A stretch of 64,000 nt of DNA from Nilaparvata lugens (lineage: Eukaryota; Arthropoda; Insecta; Hemiptera; Delphacidae). The translations under genes and the position numbers were made by a program. Where the stretch lies: positions 94,803,987 through 94,867,986 of the forward strand of contig NC_052518.1 of assembly GCF_014356525.2 (NCBI RefSeq). The letters run 5' to 3'. This document shows positions 12,901 through 20,373 of this stretch, piece by piece. A model generated the notes under the pieces. That model searched no databases. It had not been told where the DNA came from and was given only the letters and a program-made list of their open reading frames with translations. Position 1 is the first letter of the stretch, and each line of letters opens with the position of its first letter.

Positions 12901-15900
12901 ATGTAATGACCGTAATGGACTAGTCGCAGTAACGATAATAACCTTAATAACGGTTTTCAATTGGAGGGGGGAATCCTTAAATATATTTACGTTCGAGCTA
13001 TGCCTATGGTAACATTGAACTACATAGTTATTATCTTTTCTAAATTAATAATACATGTTTGATACATTTTTGTTCACCTATTGAGTTATTATTTGTTGAC
13101 TGAATTAATCTAAAACCTCAGATTATCTGAAGAATCAATAAACGCTGAAATACAATTCCAGGTGTGCATTCAAAATCAAGACTAACTTAGGAAAGTGGAT
13201 AATTATCAACTGTATCTAGGACTTACATATCCAATTGTAGCTTGGAGATAAATCAGCTGACAAATAGCTCTGAATTGACAATTCCTTCATAACTGGTTCA
13301 TATTTTGCACAGAAATTTGCCAGAGGTGATAGGGAAGTGGAGACGTTTAGTTTTGGAAGAGGGTGGACAGGTGGCTGTACCAGATTGGTTGGGAAGCATC
13401 TGAAGTCTTATTATCCAGTCTTATTATACTCGATGACCAATAAATTTTTAATCAATGCTAAAAGTTTCCATTGATTGGTCACCCCTACACACGGTTGTAT
13501 AGTCTTTGTAGGGGTGTTCCATTCATTTTTCTACAATTGTAATATTCATTGAAACGGTGCATTTTTTGTAAAATAAAAAATATTTGAATTTCAATATATT
13601 ATTTTAAATTATATATCTTCTTTGACTGTTTTGCTTTCCTGGTTAATGCTCTTTCTTCAGGCTGGGAGCCCGCCCAGCTGCAGCAGTATACAATCAATTT
13701 ATTATTTAAACTGGAATTTTTGATTAATAATTAATCTTAAGTACTTATCCATTCATAAAACTTTATACTATCACTATAATTCTCATTTTTATAATCATAA
13801 TTCAGATAGATCTTCATAATAAAGAATATTATATTCTTTATAACTTTCAAGAACCTTATTATAAGATTCATTACACAAAGCCATTATACAGGTAAGATAT
13901 TATTATCCAATTAGAGATTATCGGAGAAATCACACCAAGCAGAGCTCATGTGAAATACTGAAGTAAAAAATCTGGAGTAGTACACTCACACAACTTTCCT
14001 TGCTCATTGAACTGTAAGCCTCATTCTTAAACGAGAATAATTTAGGGGAATAACATAATAAAGATTGGCGGCAACATATTTGAAACTACGATCAGACTAC
14101 TGTATATGTGTATATATACTTATTGTTTTCAGAGTACTTTTTCCTTTGTGTAAATTGTGAAATTCGATGATTTTTTTAAAAGTAGTCAAAAAAGCTGTTC
14201 TACAGATGAAATATCTCGACTATGTGTTCTTTTTATAAACTGCTCTACCTACCTACCTCAAGCACGAGAGGGAGGTTACAAAGTCCATTTCTCAAAGATG
14301 AGGTGGACCCCCCATTAATTTCCCATGAAGGAGACTCATGCCAGTTGATAGAGCTGATAAATAACTATACAGGTTATGAATTTGAAAAAATCGTTGGAGC
14401 CGTTTTCGAAAAAACCGTGAAAAACATTATTTTTTTTTAGTAATTATCCGCCATTTTTCCGCCATCTTGAATTGAATTTTATTGAATTTCTTATTGTCGG
14501 ATCCTCATGGTATAAGGAACTTAAGTTTAGCATTTCAAGTCAATCGGTTAATTAGGAATGGAGTAATCGTGTTCACATACATACACACACAGACAAACAC
14601 CCAAAAAAAATGTTTTTGGACTCAGGGGACCTTGAAACGTATAGAAAACTTGAAATTAGGGTAGGCCTACCTTATTTTTTTTGGAAAGCAATACTTTCCT
14701 TACCTATGGTAATAGGGCAAGGAAAGTAAAAAATACGAAAACATGCTGTTGTCTAATTGCAGTTAATGAGTTATTCAGAGAAAAGTCTGTGGTCGGTAAC
14801 TCTATCAGCCAATGACCATTCACTATCCAATCTGTTGTTTAACATTCCATGAATGGAGTTGTTGGATGTTGGAAGTCTAGTCGGACGAGTTGGATCAACT
14901 ATAAAGGTGTAATACGGAGGTCCAACATCCGACTAGCCTTTGATTCCCATCGACTAGACTGAAGTAGGAGAAAAAGTCGGTGCGTGAGTGGTCTAACGAA
15001 CCGACTAGCGGTCCAACAAGTTGTGTACTAGTCGGATAATGAATGGTCTGATTTAGCCGCTAAGAGCAGACATTATTTAATAACGCGGAACTCCTTCCTA
15101 CAAGATGCATACTGTAGTGTATAGTGAGGTCCACGTTATAATGACAGTATTTGATTAACATTGGTGTTGGTATCCTTGTCTATCATTCGACAAAGCAGGT
15201 AGCACTATCCTTTTCTAGCTCTGCAACGATGTCAAATCTGTTTTTGACAATGTAGAAATATAATTGAGGAAGAGAACCGACAACGCTGTTCTTTTATCTT
15301 AATTCACAGTCATTATAAAGTGGACCTCCTATAGTAGGGGGATTCCAAAAATGTTGTATTTCACAATCGTGTATCATGTTTTTGGAAAATAAATTTGAAT
15401 TTTAATATAATATTAATACTATTCAACAAAAGAATACAACGTGTATTGTACGTACTATAATGTGTCAGGAGGGCCAATGATGAGAACCTCCCATCTGTAG
15501 ATATCATTGTCATCTATCAAACCGGCTGAGAACCCTTCTACAGGATTCTTGTTCAGTTCTGAAAAAGGAGAAGAACATTATTACATGTTTCCATTATTCA
15601 AACAAAAGAGCACTTCTGTTTATTCACCTCAGAAGAGCACTTACCGATTTCTCACCGACACGACAGAAAGCTCTCCGATTGTCGTCTGATTGTCGATGCG
15701 CCAACCAGTCAGCCAAACGGAGAACATTCTGTCCTCCTTCTGAGTTTGTGACAATTATGGGAACAGCCTAATATACTCAGTTTTTTCATTCAAATAATAT
15801 GATCCCCAAACAAATCTTTAGAATTATCAAATAACAACACACATATGTTGTCAAATTCTACACAGTTCAGCTTGAAAATGTGACCTTTGTGGTCACTAAA

Positions 15901-17065
15901 CCATGGTCCTGTACCAAATACAAATATGTAGAATTTGATAACATATGTGTGTTTTTATTTAATTATGGGACGGTTCTACAATATTGACAGTGACTCAGTC
16001 GAATCTTTAGAATTATCATTGTAAAAAATTAATGTTTCCGTGATTCTCTCCAACTCTGTTTTACACCACCAGAGCTACTTTTTAGCTACTTTTGGGCCAC
16101 TGTATATTTATAATAAATATTTACTGATACATCAATCGATTACTACTAATAATTAATATTTTTGTATTAAAACTTCAAATAAGAAAAATGAAGCATTATA
16201 CCACAATTTTGAATATAATATTTATGAGGAAAGCCCCTGGACCCCCTAGGAGGAATTTCATACCCCCCCCCAAATATAACTCATGGTTCTTGCCCCCCCC
16301 CCTAGCATTTGGGTGAAATGGCGCCACTATAGTGAGGTCCACGTTATAATGACAGTATTTGATCAACTTTGGTTTTGCTATCCTTGTCTATTATTCGACA
16401 AAGCTGGTGGTACTATCCTTTTCTAGGTCCACAACGATGTCAATATTATGTTTTTGACAGTGTGGAAATATAATTAATCAATGCAGAGAATCGGCATCGC
16501 TATTCTTCCATCTTTATCCACTGTCATTATAACGTGGACCTCATTATAGTTTCTACTTCAAACTATCGTTGCATATTTTCAAGCGGAAAGAGGGAGGCTC
16601 AGAAGAAATTCTAACCTCTCATCTTAGGTTAATGCACATGGCATTACCCAAAACACTATGATGGACAACGACAGAAGTAATGAGATGTTGATGAGTAACT
16701 CTAATTAGTGTTGCAGCTTATAAAATAATTTCATTGAATGTAAATGAACGGGGTACACTTTAAACCACGTTTTAGGTTGGGTTTACTCTGTTCCTCTGTA
16801 CGACTTACAACTATATATTCAAGTAATGATAGCGTGGACTTTACAACGAGATTTAAGAATTCCAGCGTTTAATGTATATCAACTGTATAGCAGTTCTATT
16901 TATAATGACAACCTTAAATTCAAGAAATCATCGACTGCATTGTCATTATTGTGCTGGATAGAAACATTATAGGACATAATGTACATTATAGGACATATTT
17001 TCAAAAAAGTTGTTATTACCTGCCAATTGCTTCCGTAGTAAAAGAGCTGACTGTGGCTCTGACAT
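891..17065 (-). CDS. UBE2G1: Ubiquitin-conjugating enzyme E2 G1 (whole gene, 5 coding exons)
   Basis: The join 17065-17020, 15558-15456, 9741-9644, 6155-5977, 971-891 gives 507 coding bases and 168 residues; human UBE2G1 is about the same length. All introns are GT-AG and phases agree at each junction. Visible features: HPN motif at residues 80-82, catalytic cysteine Cys90 in the context [10 protein letters not shown], the acidic loop insertion (about residues 96-108) typical of the G1/G2/R1 E2 class, and the C-terminal helix ending KSQEECL. The C-terminal sequence and loop favour G1 over G2. E2 G1 enzymes accept ubiquitin from E1 as a thioester and pass it on with an E3, mainly as Lys48-linked chains; the protein is expected to be cytosolic. 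The introns (about 1.5, 5.7, 3.5 and 5.0 kb) are packed with transposable elements, none of which touches a coding exon. Start chosen at 17065 because it is the only Met giving the family N-terminus. Confidence 0.95.
1080..1587 (+). pseudogene. Apurinic-type endonuclease C-terminal half (non-LTR element)
   Basis: The frame contains [11 protein letters not shown], the GDxN motif of exonuclease-endonuclease-phosphatase domains, then CIDHIFYR (DHI-like motif) and TDHYCTTF (the catalytic SDH-type motif with Asp-His). The order and spacing are those of the endonuclease that nicks target DNA for jockey/CR1-type elements. The N-terminal part with the catalytic Asn and Glu is missing and a stop follows at 1588. 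The protein is non-functional as it stands. Confidence 0.75.
2119..2514 (+). pseudogene. Reverse transcriptase fingers to motif A (non-LTR element)
   Basis: Residues include [32 protein letters not shown] and [13 protein letters not shown], which are RT motifs 1-2 of non-LTR elements, then [12 protein letters not shown], motif A with its catalytic Asp. The frame ends soon after, before motifs B and C. The preceding linker (1588-2118) still shows RT-upstream sequence in alternating frames, so small indels broke the frame. Inactive copy. Confidence 0.8.
2869..2990. repeat. Short hairpin module, duplicated
   Basis: The module GGTGATCAAGAAGTTAACGG continuing into GGTTTTGAACC occurs twice (near 2871 and 2948) with minor changes. 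The first copy contains a small perfect hairpin, AACGGAGGTTTTGAACCTCC followed by GTT. Purpose unknown. Confidence 0.5.
3205..3882 (+). repeat. ~65-bp tandem array, about ten units
   Basis: Units share GCAGATGTATTGAAATAGAT and CAATTTTTTAGCAGTAA with point changes. In the first six to seven units two subtypes alternate: one reads GTTTACATTTAAAGTTGGGT and the other GTTTAAATTTATAGTTAGGT, giving a two-unit (~130 bp) higher-order period that blurs toward the end. It lies inside UBE2G1 intron 4. Confidence 0.85.
3883..4287. other. AT-rich intronic DNA, no feature
   Basis: Repeated words such as ATCAGTTATC appear several times, suggesting degraded short tandem duplication, but no unit is clear and no coding frame is present. 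Confidence 0.5.
4288..4692 (+). pseudogene. Non-LTR RT C-terminal remnant
   Basis: The frame carries [20 protein letters not shown] and [10 protein letters not shown], the block after the RT thumb in jockey/CR1-type elements (tyrosine-glycine then IxxWG, then a basic QKKALR helix), followed by [19 protein letters not shown]. The polymerase motifs are absent. The AT-rich DNA after the stop (to about 5000) is probably the element's 3' UTR. Several other remnants in this window show the same block with different sequence, so they are separate insertions or families. Confidence 0.75.
5460..5740. other. GC-richer patch inside UBE2G1 intron 4
   Basis: About 280 bases stand out from the AT-rich surroundings, with words such as CCTCGAGGCCCGAGGC and GGCCGCGGC. 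A minus-strand frame of 126 codons (5740-5360) crosses it but shows no recognisable domain and no splice context matching the host gene. It could be an old insertion or an unrecognised exon; I cannot tell which. Confidence 0.35.
5800..5940 (+). other. Possible non-LTR 3' tail
   Basis: Ends in GACAATAAAGAATTCTATTC, the style of poly(A)-signal-bearing 3' ends seen after other RT remnants here. No coding sequence is attached. Confidence 0.35.
5977..6155 (-). CDS. UBE2G1: UBE2G1 coding exon 4 (active site)
   Basis: Acceptor TTAG directly before TTGACAGG and donor GTAAGT. Encodes [20 protein letters not shown] through SPANVDAA, with catalytic Cys90 and the class-specific acidic loop. A second AG four to six bases into the exon would put the frame out, so the first acceptor is preferred. 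Confidence 0.95.
6280..6912. mobile_element. Palindromic foldback element, copy 1 (633 bp)
   Basis: Starts AAGGCTGTGCAAAGGCTAAA and ends with its reverse complement. The two arms (about 300 bases each) stay complementary almost to the centre near 6600, where AAAAATAACTTTTAGTTGAG marks the turn. There is no coding capacity. Clear target-site duplication is not visible. It sits in UBE2G1 intron 3; a second copy lies in intron 2. Confidence 0.88.
7085..7195. repeat. Fragment related to the long-TIR mariner ends
   Basis: Shares GGAACTGA, CGAAATCTTTCA and a following AACTTTTTTCTT layout with the terminal part of the element at 26419-28126 (right arm, about 27985-28080). Probably a decayed solo end; similarity is by eye only. 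Confidence 0.4.
7515..8405. mobile_element. Composite foldback element with duplicated right arm
   Basis: The outer ends are CAGAGTAGGTGAAAAGTCCG and CGGACTTTTCACCCACTCTG, imperfect inverted repeats. The left arm occurs once (about 7515-7800). Its complement occurs twice in tandem (about 7830-8080 and 8128-8400), both copies carrying GAGATATCGATGTGCGGTTT and CCCCAATCACACCCACC. Subterminal blocks contain ATGGCGGA words. No transposase. It lies in UBE2G1 intron 3. Confidence 0.82.
8842..8960 (-). mobile_element. Solo 3' tail of the CR1/jockey-like family
   Basis: Reading on minus, the block ending in AATTGAAATTGAATAAAA-like sequence and the TAGCTATTTGAGGGC word (plus) resemble the 3' end of the near full-length retrotransposon at 33.7-38.7 kb, where TAGCTATTTGAGATAAAC occurs. 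It may be a 5'-truncated insertion with no coding part. Confidence 0.4.
8961..9397. other. AT-rich intronic DNA
   Basis: No gene, repeat with a partner in this window, or RNA signal recognised. Confidence 0.5.
9398..9480 (-). repeat. SINE-like fragment
   Basis: GAGGATGATGTCCACGTGAG, then a GGCTTGTACATGAATGATGA block and CACCCCTACACAC. The same word order recurs near 32705 (GAGGATAATGCCCACATGAG), near 22200 (GATCATGCCCACTTGAG) and partly near 13480 (CACCCCTACACAC). A dispersed short element is likely. Confidence 0.45.
9644..9741 (-). CDS. UBE2G1: UBE2G1 coding exon 3
   Basis: Acceptor TTTTCAG, donor GTGAGT. Encodes [20 protein letters not shown] and on to TEIWHPN, containing the conserved Pro-rich turn and the HPN motif of E2 enzymes. 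The intron on each side carries one copy of the same self-complementary ~630-bp element. Confidence 0.95.
9742..10273. other. UBE2G1 intron 2, no feature seen
   Basis: AT-rich, with no convincing coding or repeat signal apart from short low-complexity words. Confidence 0.5.
10274..10894. mobile_element. Palindromic foldback element, copy 2 (621 bp)
   Basis: Same family as 6280-6912: identical AAGGCTGTGCAAAGGCTAAA terminus, a long self-complementary body and the same central region (AAAAATAACTCAACTAAAAG). Sequence differences are scattered, so the two are independent insertions or old duplicates rather than an assembly artefact. It lies in UBE2G1 intron 2. Confidence 0.88.
11139..11290 (+). 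mobile_element. GGGCTACTT-family element, copy A
   Basis: Begins GGACTACTTTTGAATATAAA and ends with AAAAAGGGTACTCAGATTTA. Between them is CTTGATGATGGCATTATATA followed by GTAGAAACATTTCGTG. Of all copies this one comes closest to a hammerhead-type core (TTGATGA, hairpin, GAAA). Confidence 0.55.
11402..11712. mobile_element. GGGCTACTT-family element, copy B
   Basis: Starts GTGCTACTTTCTTTCATTTA, carries TATAGTACCCTTTGAAATTA near its left end and closes with TTTCAAAGGGTACAATAATA, so the ends are inverted. The interior (CTAGTTTCAGTGTTCAGTGT and beyond) has no frame. Similar to the copy at 50950-51129. Confidence 0.55.
12095..12305. mobile_element. GGGCTACTT-family foldback, copy C
   Basis: The left arm CTGAGAACCTTTTCAATTTA to GTCATTTTCAAGTGATAAG is repeated inverted on the right, ending GAAAAGGGTACTCAGATTTA and then AAAAGTAGCCCT. 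The right arm contains CTTGAAAATGGCATTAGTAG followed by CCGAAAATGTCGTGACG, the family's hairpin motif. No coding sequence. Confidence 0.7.
12550..12764 (+). pseudogene. Non-LTR RT extreme C-terminus
   Basis: Read in one frame it gives [20 protein letters not shown] then [10 protein letters not shown] and VWVQNLMQK. After a one-base shift it continues [15 protein letters not shown] to a stop. The pattern EIKxMW...VVPxxxSxTGVIPxxL...QKAVIL...VRxFL is the well-known end of one class of insect non-LTR polyproteins. Everything upstream is missing. It lies in UBE2G1 intron 2. Confidence 0.75.
12765..14214. other. UBE2G1 intron 2, sparse features
   Basis: Mostly AT-rich DNA without frames. The only recognisable piece is a SINE-like word at about 13480-13515 (CACCCCTACACACGGTTGTA, followed by an inverted GTAGGGGTG). 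Confidence 0.45.
14215..14730 (+). mobile_element. Dispersed non-coding repeat with hairpin end
   Basis: Ends in a stem-loop, GGAAAGCAATACTTTCC, then CTTACCTATGGTAATAGGGC and AAGGAAAG. Before it is ACATACATACACACACAGAC, a style of block seen in many arthropod non-coding repeats; a comparable block (ACAAACAAACAAACACACAG) ends the repeat at 40535-41020. Its class is not determinable from the window. Short frames inside it are not genes. Confidence 0.5.
14835..15050. repeat. Cluster of CTAGTCGG/CCGACTAG words
   Basis: Near-palindromic octamers recur in both orientations around 14877, 14926, 14951, 15001 and 15032, several within AACAxxCCGACTAG or GTCTAGTCGGACG context, all in about 180 bases. 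It may be a small foldback element; no terminal repeats were fixed. Confidence 0.55.
15120..15335. mobile_element. MITE, CTATAGTGAGG family, copy 1
   Basis: Terminal inverted repeats TATAGTGAGGTCCACGTTAT and AAAGTGGACCTCCTATAGT bracket about 215 bases with no coding capacity. The interior block TATCCTTGTCTATCATTCGA, then CTATCCTTTTCTAGCTC, recurs in the other copies. The ends fall in TA context, as for Tc1/mariner- or PIF-related MITEs. Lies just outside UBE2G1 exon 2, in intron 2. Confidence 0.85.
15456..15558 (-). CDS. UBE2G1: UBE2G1 coding exon 2
   Basis: Bounded by acceptor TTTTTCAG and donor GTACGT. It encodes residues 16-50, [19 protein letters not shown] onward to PPDTLY, the first beta strands of the UBC fold. 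Entered and left in phases that match exons 1 and 3. Confidence 0.95.
15829..15962. repeat. Inverted repeat pair
   Basis: TAACAACACACATATGTTGT and TAACATATGTGTGTTTTTAT form arms of about 34 bases around a 65-base spacer. A separate word, AATCTTTAGAATTATCA, is repeated directly at 15812 and 16001. Possibly a short foldback element in UBE2G1 intron 1. Confidence 0.6.
16326..16550. mobile_element. MITE, CTATAGTGAGG family, copy 2
   Basis: Begins ACTATAGTGAGGTCCACGTT and ends AACGTGGACCTCATTATAGT; 225 bases, with the same interior as copy 1 (TATCCTTGTCTATTATTCGA, TTTCTACA-like AT centre, CGGCATCGCTATTCTTCC). Just before it are C-runs (CCCCCCCCC near 16255 and 16290). Confidence 0.88.
16551..17019. 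other. UBE2G1 intron 1, no feature seen
   Basis: AT-rich; no gene or repeat recognised apart from a duplicated ATTATAGGACATA word near 16970-16995. Confidence 0.5.
17020..17065 (-). CDS. UBE2G1: UBE2G1 coding exon 1
   Basis: Encodes [15 protein letters not shown] plus one base of the next codon, followed by donor GTAATA. This is the N-terminal helix of the E2 fold. The start lies about 3.3 kb from, and divergent to, the proposed start of the C6orf89-like gene. Confidence 0.93.
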
Positions 17066-17414
17066 TAAAGATAAGTTTTTAAAAAAATATCACAAGAAGA
17101 ATAAATTTTTAGAAAATGGCTATTTAGACGGAAGCTTTTGCCTTCTGGCCGCTGCTTCAACACCCACAGCATGCGCAAATAGGGATGGCGGATGGCAACA
17201 CAATATCGACATAAAGAGATTATCGATACTTCGGACCTAATATATCGATATATTAGCTTCTATTGTCACAATGAATATTTTTTATATGCATACGCATGTG
17301 CAGTTGATGTTTTCCTTGATGGAAAACATTTTCGTTCCCTCTTATTATCTAAAGTTACCAAAACACTTCGAATAATACCACCAGATCGTCATTTAAATGC
17401 AAAAACCTAACCCC
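17066..17414. promoter_or_regulatory. 5' region of UBE2G1, putative promoter
   Basis: Upstream of the UBE2G1 start and in the divergent interval before the C6orf89-like gene. It contains a more mixed-composition patch (GGCGGATGGCAACACAATAT, CATGCGCAAATAGGG) and repeated TATCGATA words. No TATA box or initiator can be fixed by eye. Confidence 0.3.
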
Positions 17415-17672
17415 CTATAGTGAGGTCCACGTTATAATGGCAGTGGATAACGATATAGTAGGGTCCACGTTATAATGGCAGTGAATAAAGATAGAAGAAC
17501 AGCGTTGCCTATTCTCTGCCTTAATTAATTATATTTCTACACTGTCAAAAACATAATTGGCATCGTTGTGGACCTAGAAAAGGATAGTACCACCGGCTTT
17601 GTCGGATGATAAACTAGGATAGTAAAACCAAAGTTGATCAAATACTGTCATTATAACGTGGACCGCACTATA
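17415..17672. mobile_element. MITE, CTATAGTGAGG family, copy 3 with duplicated end
   Basis: A solo terminus (CTATAGTGAGGTCCACGTTA at 17415) is followed 40 bases on by a full copy in the opposite internal orientation (TATAGTAGGGTCCACGTTAT to AACGTGGACCGCACTATA). The interior shows AGAACAGCGTTGCCTATTC and CACCGGCTTTGTCGGATGAT. The extra end suggests one element inserted at or recombined with another. Confidence 0.82.
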
Positions 17673-17949
17673 AAACCATTTACTGGTGATATTTTCTGAT
17701 TCGGATACTTCAAGTTATCAAAATACAATAAAGTTTCCAGGATATTTTTTCTTTTTGAGATATCAGAAGGTTGAGATGGAAAATGTCCCGGTTTTCTCTG
17801 GGAATGACCACCCTACCCTTGAACTACCATAGAATACATCATATTGACATAGCCCAGACAGCCAGGGGTTCGTTCCATCTTCTTTGCAGATGACACTAAC
17901 ACAGAATAGGTATACTGTGTATACCTAAATAATATGTATACTGTGACAC

Positions 17950-19350
17950 TACACTGATTGCTAGAGGGGAAAAGGTGGACCAGGCAGCTGAACAGCACGA
18001 GGGCCTGGTTTTTAGCAAATAGAATTAGTTTAAATGAAGAGAAAACAAATTATCGAATATACTCCCTGAAGAGATCTTCAGTAGAGGTTCAACCAGTGAA
18101 GCTGCTTTTGGCTTTTGGGTGGATGACAGGTGAAAGTGAAGCCAGCATGTGTCAGAGGTTTGCAGGAGGCCATCCAGGGTGACCTTGCTTCTTAGGAAGC
18201 TAAGGAACATTGTTTGCAGGGAATACCTTGTCTCGGCTTATCATTCCCAGTTCCACAGCCACATTTTGTATACGGATTTAAGAGGGAAAGCATAATCTAA
18301 TCAGGCTGTAGCCTATACTGGCATAGAGAAACAATAGCATAATTGTTCAATTATGTTATTGTTTCTCTATGCTACTGGCTAATGGTGTGCTGTCTCGGAT
18401 CAGGAACTGTATATCAACTGTGGAGTACCTCACGGCTGTGACCTGGACCTTTACTCTTTCTGATTTCAGTAAATGATGTGGCTCATATGGTTGGCAGAAG
18501 GGTTTCTACTATGGAGGTGACACAACCTTCTTTGATCATGGTCATGGAGTTGATGTACTGAGGCCCGCAATATTGAAGACCGGGTTTTTTGCTTTGGACT
18601 AGTTCTCTGCAAACCTCTTCATCCTTATTGAAGATGAAACGCAGTCAATCATTTTCAGCCTCAGAAATGTGATGGGTATTATTTTGCGCAAGTGAAACTG
18701 CTTGGGTTTTTCCTGGACAGGAAGCTGTCTTGGGCTGTCCACATTGAGGCTATCTGCTGCAGGCTGAGCATGGCGAAATTGAAATCCTGTGCTCCTGCAT
18801 CCTATCTTGAGATCTGATATTTCTGTTTTTTCTAGAGATAATTTTGTAGGGCCTCACGCTTTAGGGTGGAGCCACAGATGTGTCTTGAGTGTTGTTCATT
18901 CAGAAGAGGGCACAGAGGATTCTTTGTGGTGTCTTGTCCCCTTCTCTGTCGTCCCCTCTTTTTGAGAGAGAAGATCCTCACAGTCTTCTCCCTGCATATA
19001 TTTGTAACTCTTTGCAGAACACATGCAAATGTGGGGGAGCTTGTAACCAGGGAGAACATCCACCCTATGGGACCAAAGGGGGACAAAGACTGGGTTAACC
19101 CTACCAAAAACTAGGACAAAGCAGGAATCGTTGCATGTAGAGCATGGCCCATTTATCTGTCAGGCTCTACAATAAGCTGCCAGAGGTGGCTAGGAATCTG
19201 CCCTACTTACTCACTAGGTCTCCAGATAGGCATTGTAAAAGTATCAAATTGTCCTGTCGGCCAATTTCGGAGGGCCTTTATAATAATATTGATGATGGTA
19301 ATACTCACTACGTAAGTTTTTCATGTTGGAAAGAAGCTTGGTAAATGCAT
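17950..19350 (+). pseudogene. Non-LTR RT remnant, heavily frameshifted
   Basis: RT pieces appear in order in different frames: a thumb-like VKLLGFFLDRKLSWAVHIEA, then RGHRGFF/QKRAQRILCGV, and finally SVRLYNKLPEVARNLPY near 19170, the standard jockey/CR1-type C-terminal block. The catalytic motifs are unreadable, with only a FADDTN-like piece at 17882 before the break. Many indels show it is old. A 51-bp foldback element is inserted at 18322-18371. Confidence 0.7.
18322..18371. mobile_element. Short foldback, CATAGAGAAACAATAG ends (copy 1)
   Basis: A nearly perfect 50-base palindrome, CATAGAGAAACAATAGCATA to GTTTCTCTATG. Flanks ATACTGG (18315-18321) and CTACTGG (18372-18378) agree at six of seven positions, a target-site duplication. 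The same ends and a perfect 7-bp duplication are seen at 32054-32328. It is inserted within RT debris. Confidence 0.82.
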
Positions 19351-19509
19351 ACTTTTGACTACTTTTTGTTCAGTGTTATGCCTGCTTTTGTTTAATTCGT
19401 TTTGACTCTAGATTTGTCATCGGACCATCTTGTTTCTCTGCCGTGTCACTAGAGGTCCAATGCCCACATTATAGACTTGACATAAAATAACTAGAAGTTA
19501 TTACAACCA

Positions 19510-19660
19510 GGAAGATGGCGGACCTGCCGGAAGATCTCGTCACTATCAATTCATTTATTTAAAAAAATCTTACTGCTAGTCGTTCTTTTTAATAGCAAAA
19601 AGTGATTTAATAAAAAGCAGTTTGTGATGAAAAACAACATTGAAGGTAACTAAAAGTGTT
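19510..19660. repeat. Dispersed repeat with ATGGCGGACCTGCCG
   Basis: AAGATGGCGGACCTGCCGGA then GATCTCGTCACTATCAATTC, CTGCTAGTCGTTCTTTTTAA and AAAGTGATTTAATAAAAAGC. The same sequence with changes is at 58335-58480, where the GGCGGACC part also forms a hairpin. The short frame after ATG is probably incidental. Confidence 0.65.
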
Positions 19661-20368
19661 GATTCAATGTTCAAATTAATAGTGGAGGAGAATAGATTCA
19701 CAACGCAGTTCTAAGTTTAGTTTTATTAAGAATCGCTCAACTGATTTTGAAGTTTTCAAGAGAATTTTACCGAAATCAATAATCAATCTAACAAAATACA
19801 TTGATAATTCACACTAAGTGTGACTTGTACCACAAGTCTTGTGGTACACATTTTGAATAACATATGCGTCTACTCTTTGTTCGAGCAATTTCAACTTCAC
19901 AAGAAGGGTTATATCGAGAAAAATTGCGTTTAGGAGCGGTCCTTTAAATTATAATTTCAGAATATTGCATGCTTGAATAGTTGATAAATTTTAATTATTA
20001 AAAAAAATGATTTTATCCAAATATCATGCTATACGATGGTATTTTCACAATACGTTGATGGCTGTAGTTTAGTGCAACAGACTACAGTTGGTGGTCTGAT
20101 TTTACCCTAGACCAGATCTGCGCATGCTCAAAGGTTTTCAAGATACAGTAGATGTCAGGGCTCTTCTCGTCGTGAACTATAATAAGTTAATAACAGCGGC
20201 CTCTGGCTCACTGCGTTCATAACATAACCTTACTTTCTCACCATATGTTCCATCTTCCATATGATATGAATTGAAACTATTTGCAGCAAAGCTATGATAT
20301 AATTAATACAATAACGTTCACTTGTAACTTGAAGAAGAATAAGAATTGATAGTTGGTCCATTGACGAA
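19661..20368 (+). promoter_or_regulatory. Putative promoter/5' UTR of the C6orf89-like gene
   Basis: Upstream of the proposed first coding exon. Slightly higher GC words appear around 20100-20220 (CAGATCTGCGCATGCTCAAA, CAGCGGCCTCTGGCTCACTG). No definite core promoter element. A perfect hairpin (TTGTACCACAAGTCTTGTGG then TACA) lies near 19826. Confidence 0.3.
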
Positions 20369-20373
20369 ATGAG
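20369..20373 (+). CDS. C6orf89-like coding exon 1 (5 coding bases, inferred)
   Basis: ATGAG followed by donor GTAATA. Joining it to exon 2 (which begins C) makes Met-Ser and then the frame QERLNSYKKDV. It is the only ATG I found upstream that combines a donor in the right phase with a total length matching the family. A different upstream start is possible. Confidence 0.5.

Noticed and set aside
19516..19560. ATGGCGGACCTGCCG as first exon of the C6orf89-like gene
   Set aside because: No GT donor in the required phase follows, and the same sequence occurs as a dispersed repeat at 58335 with a hairpin arm.
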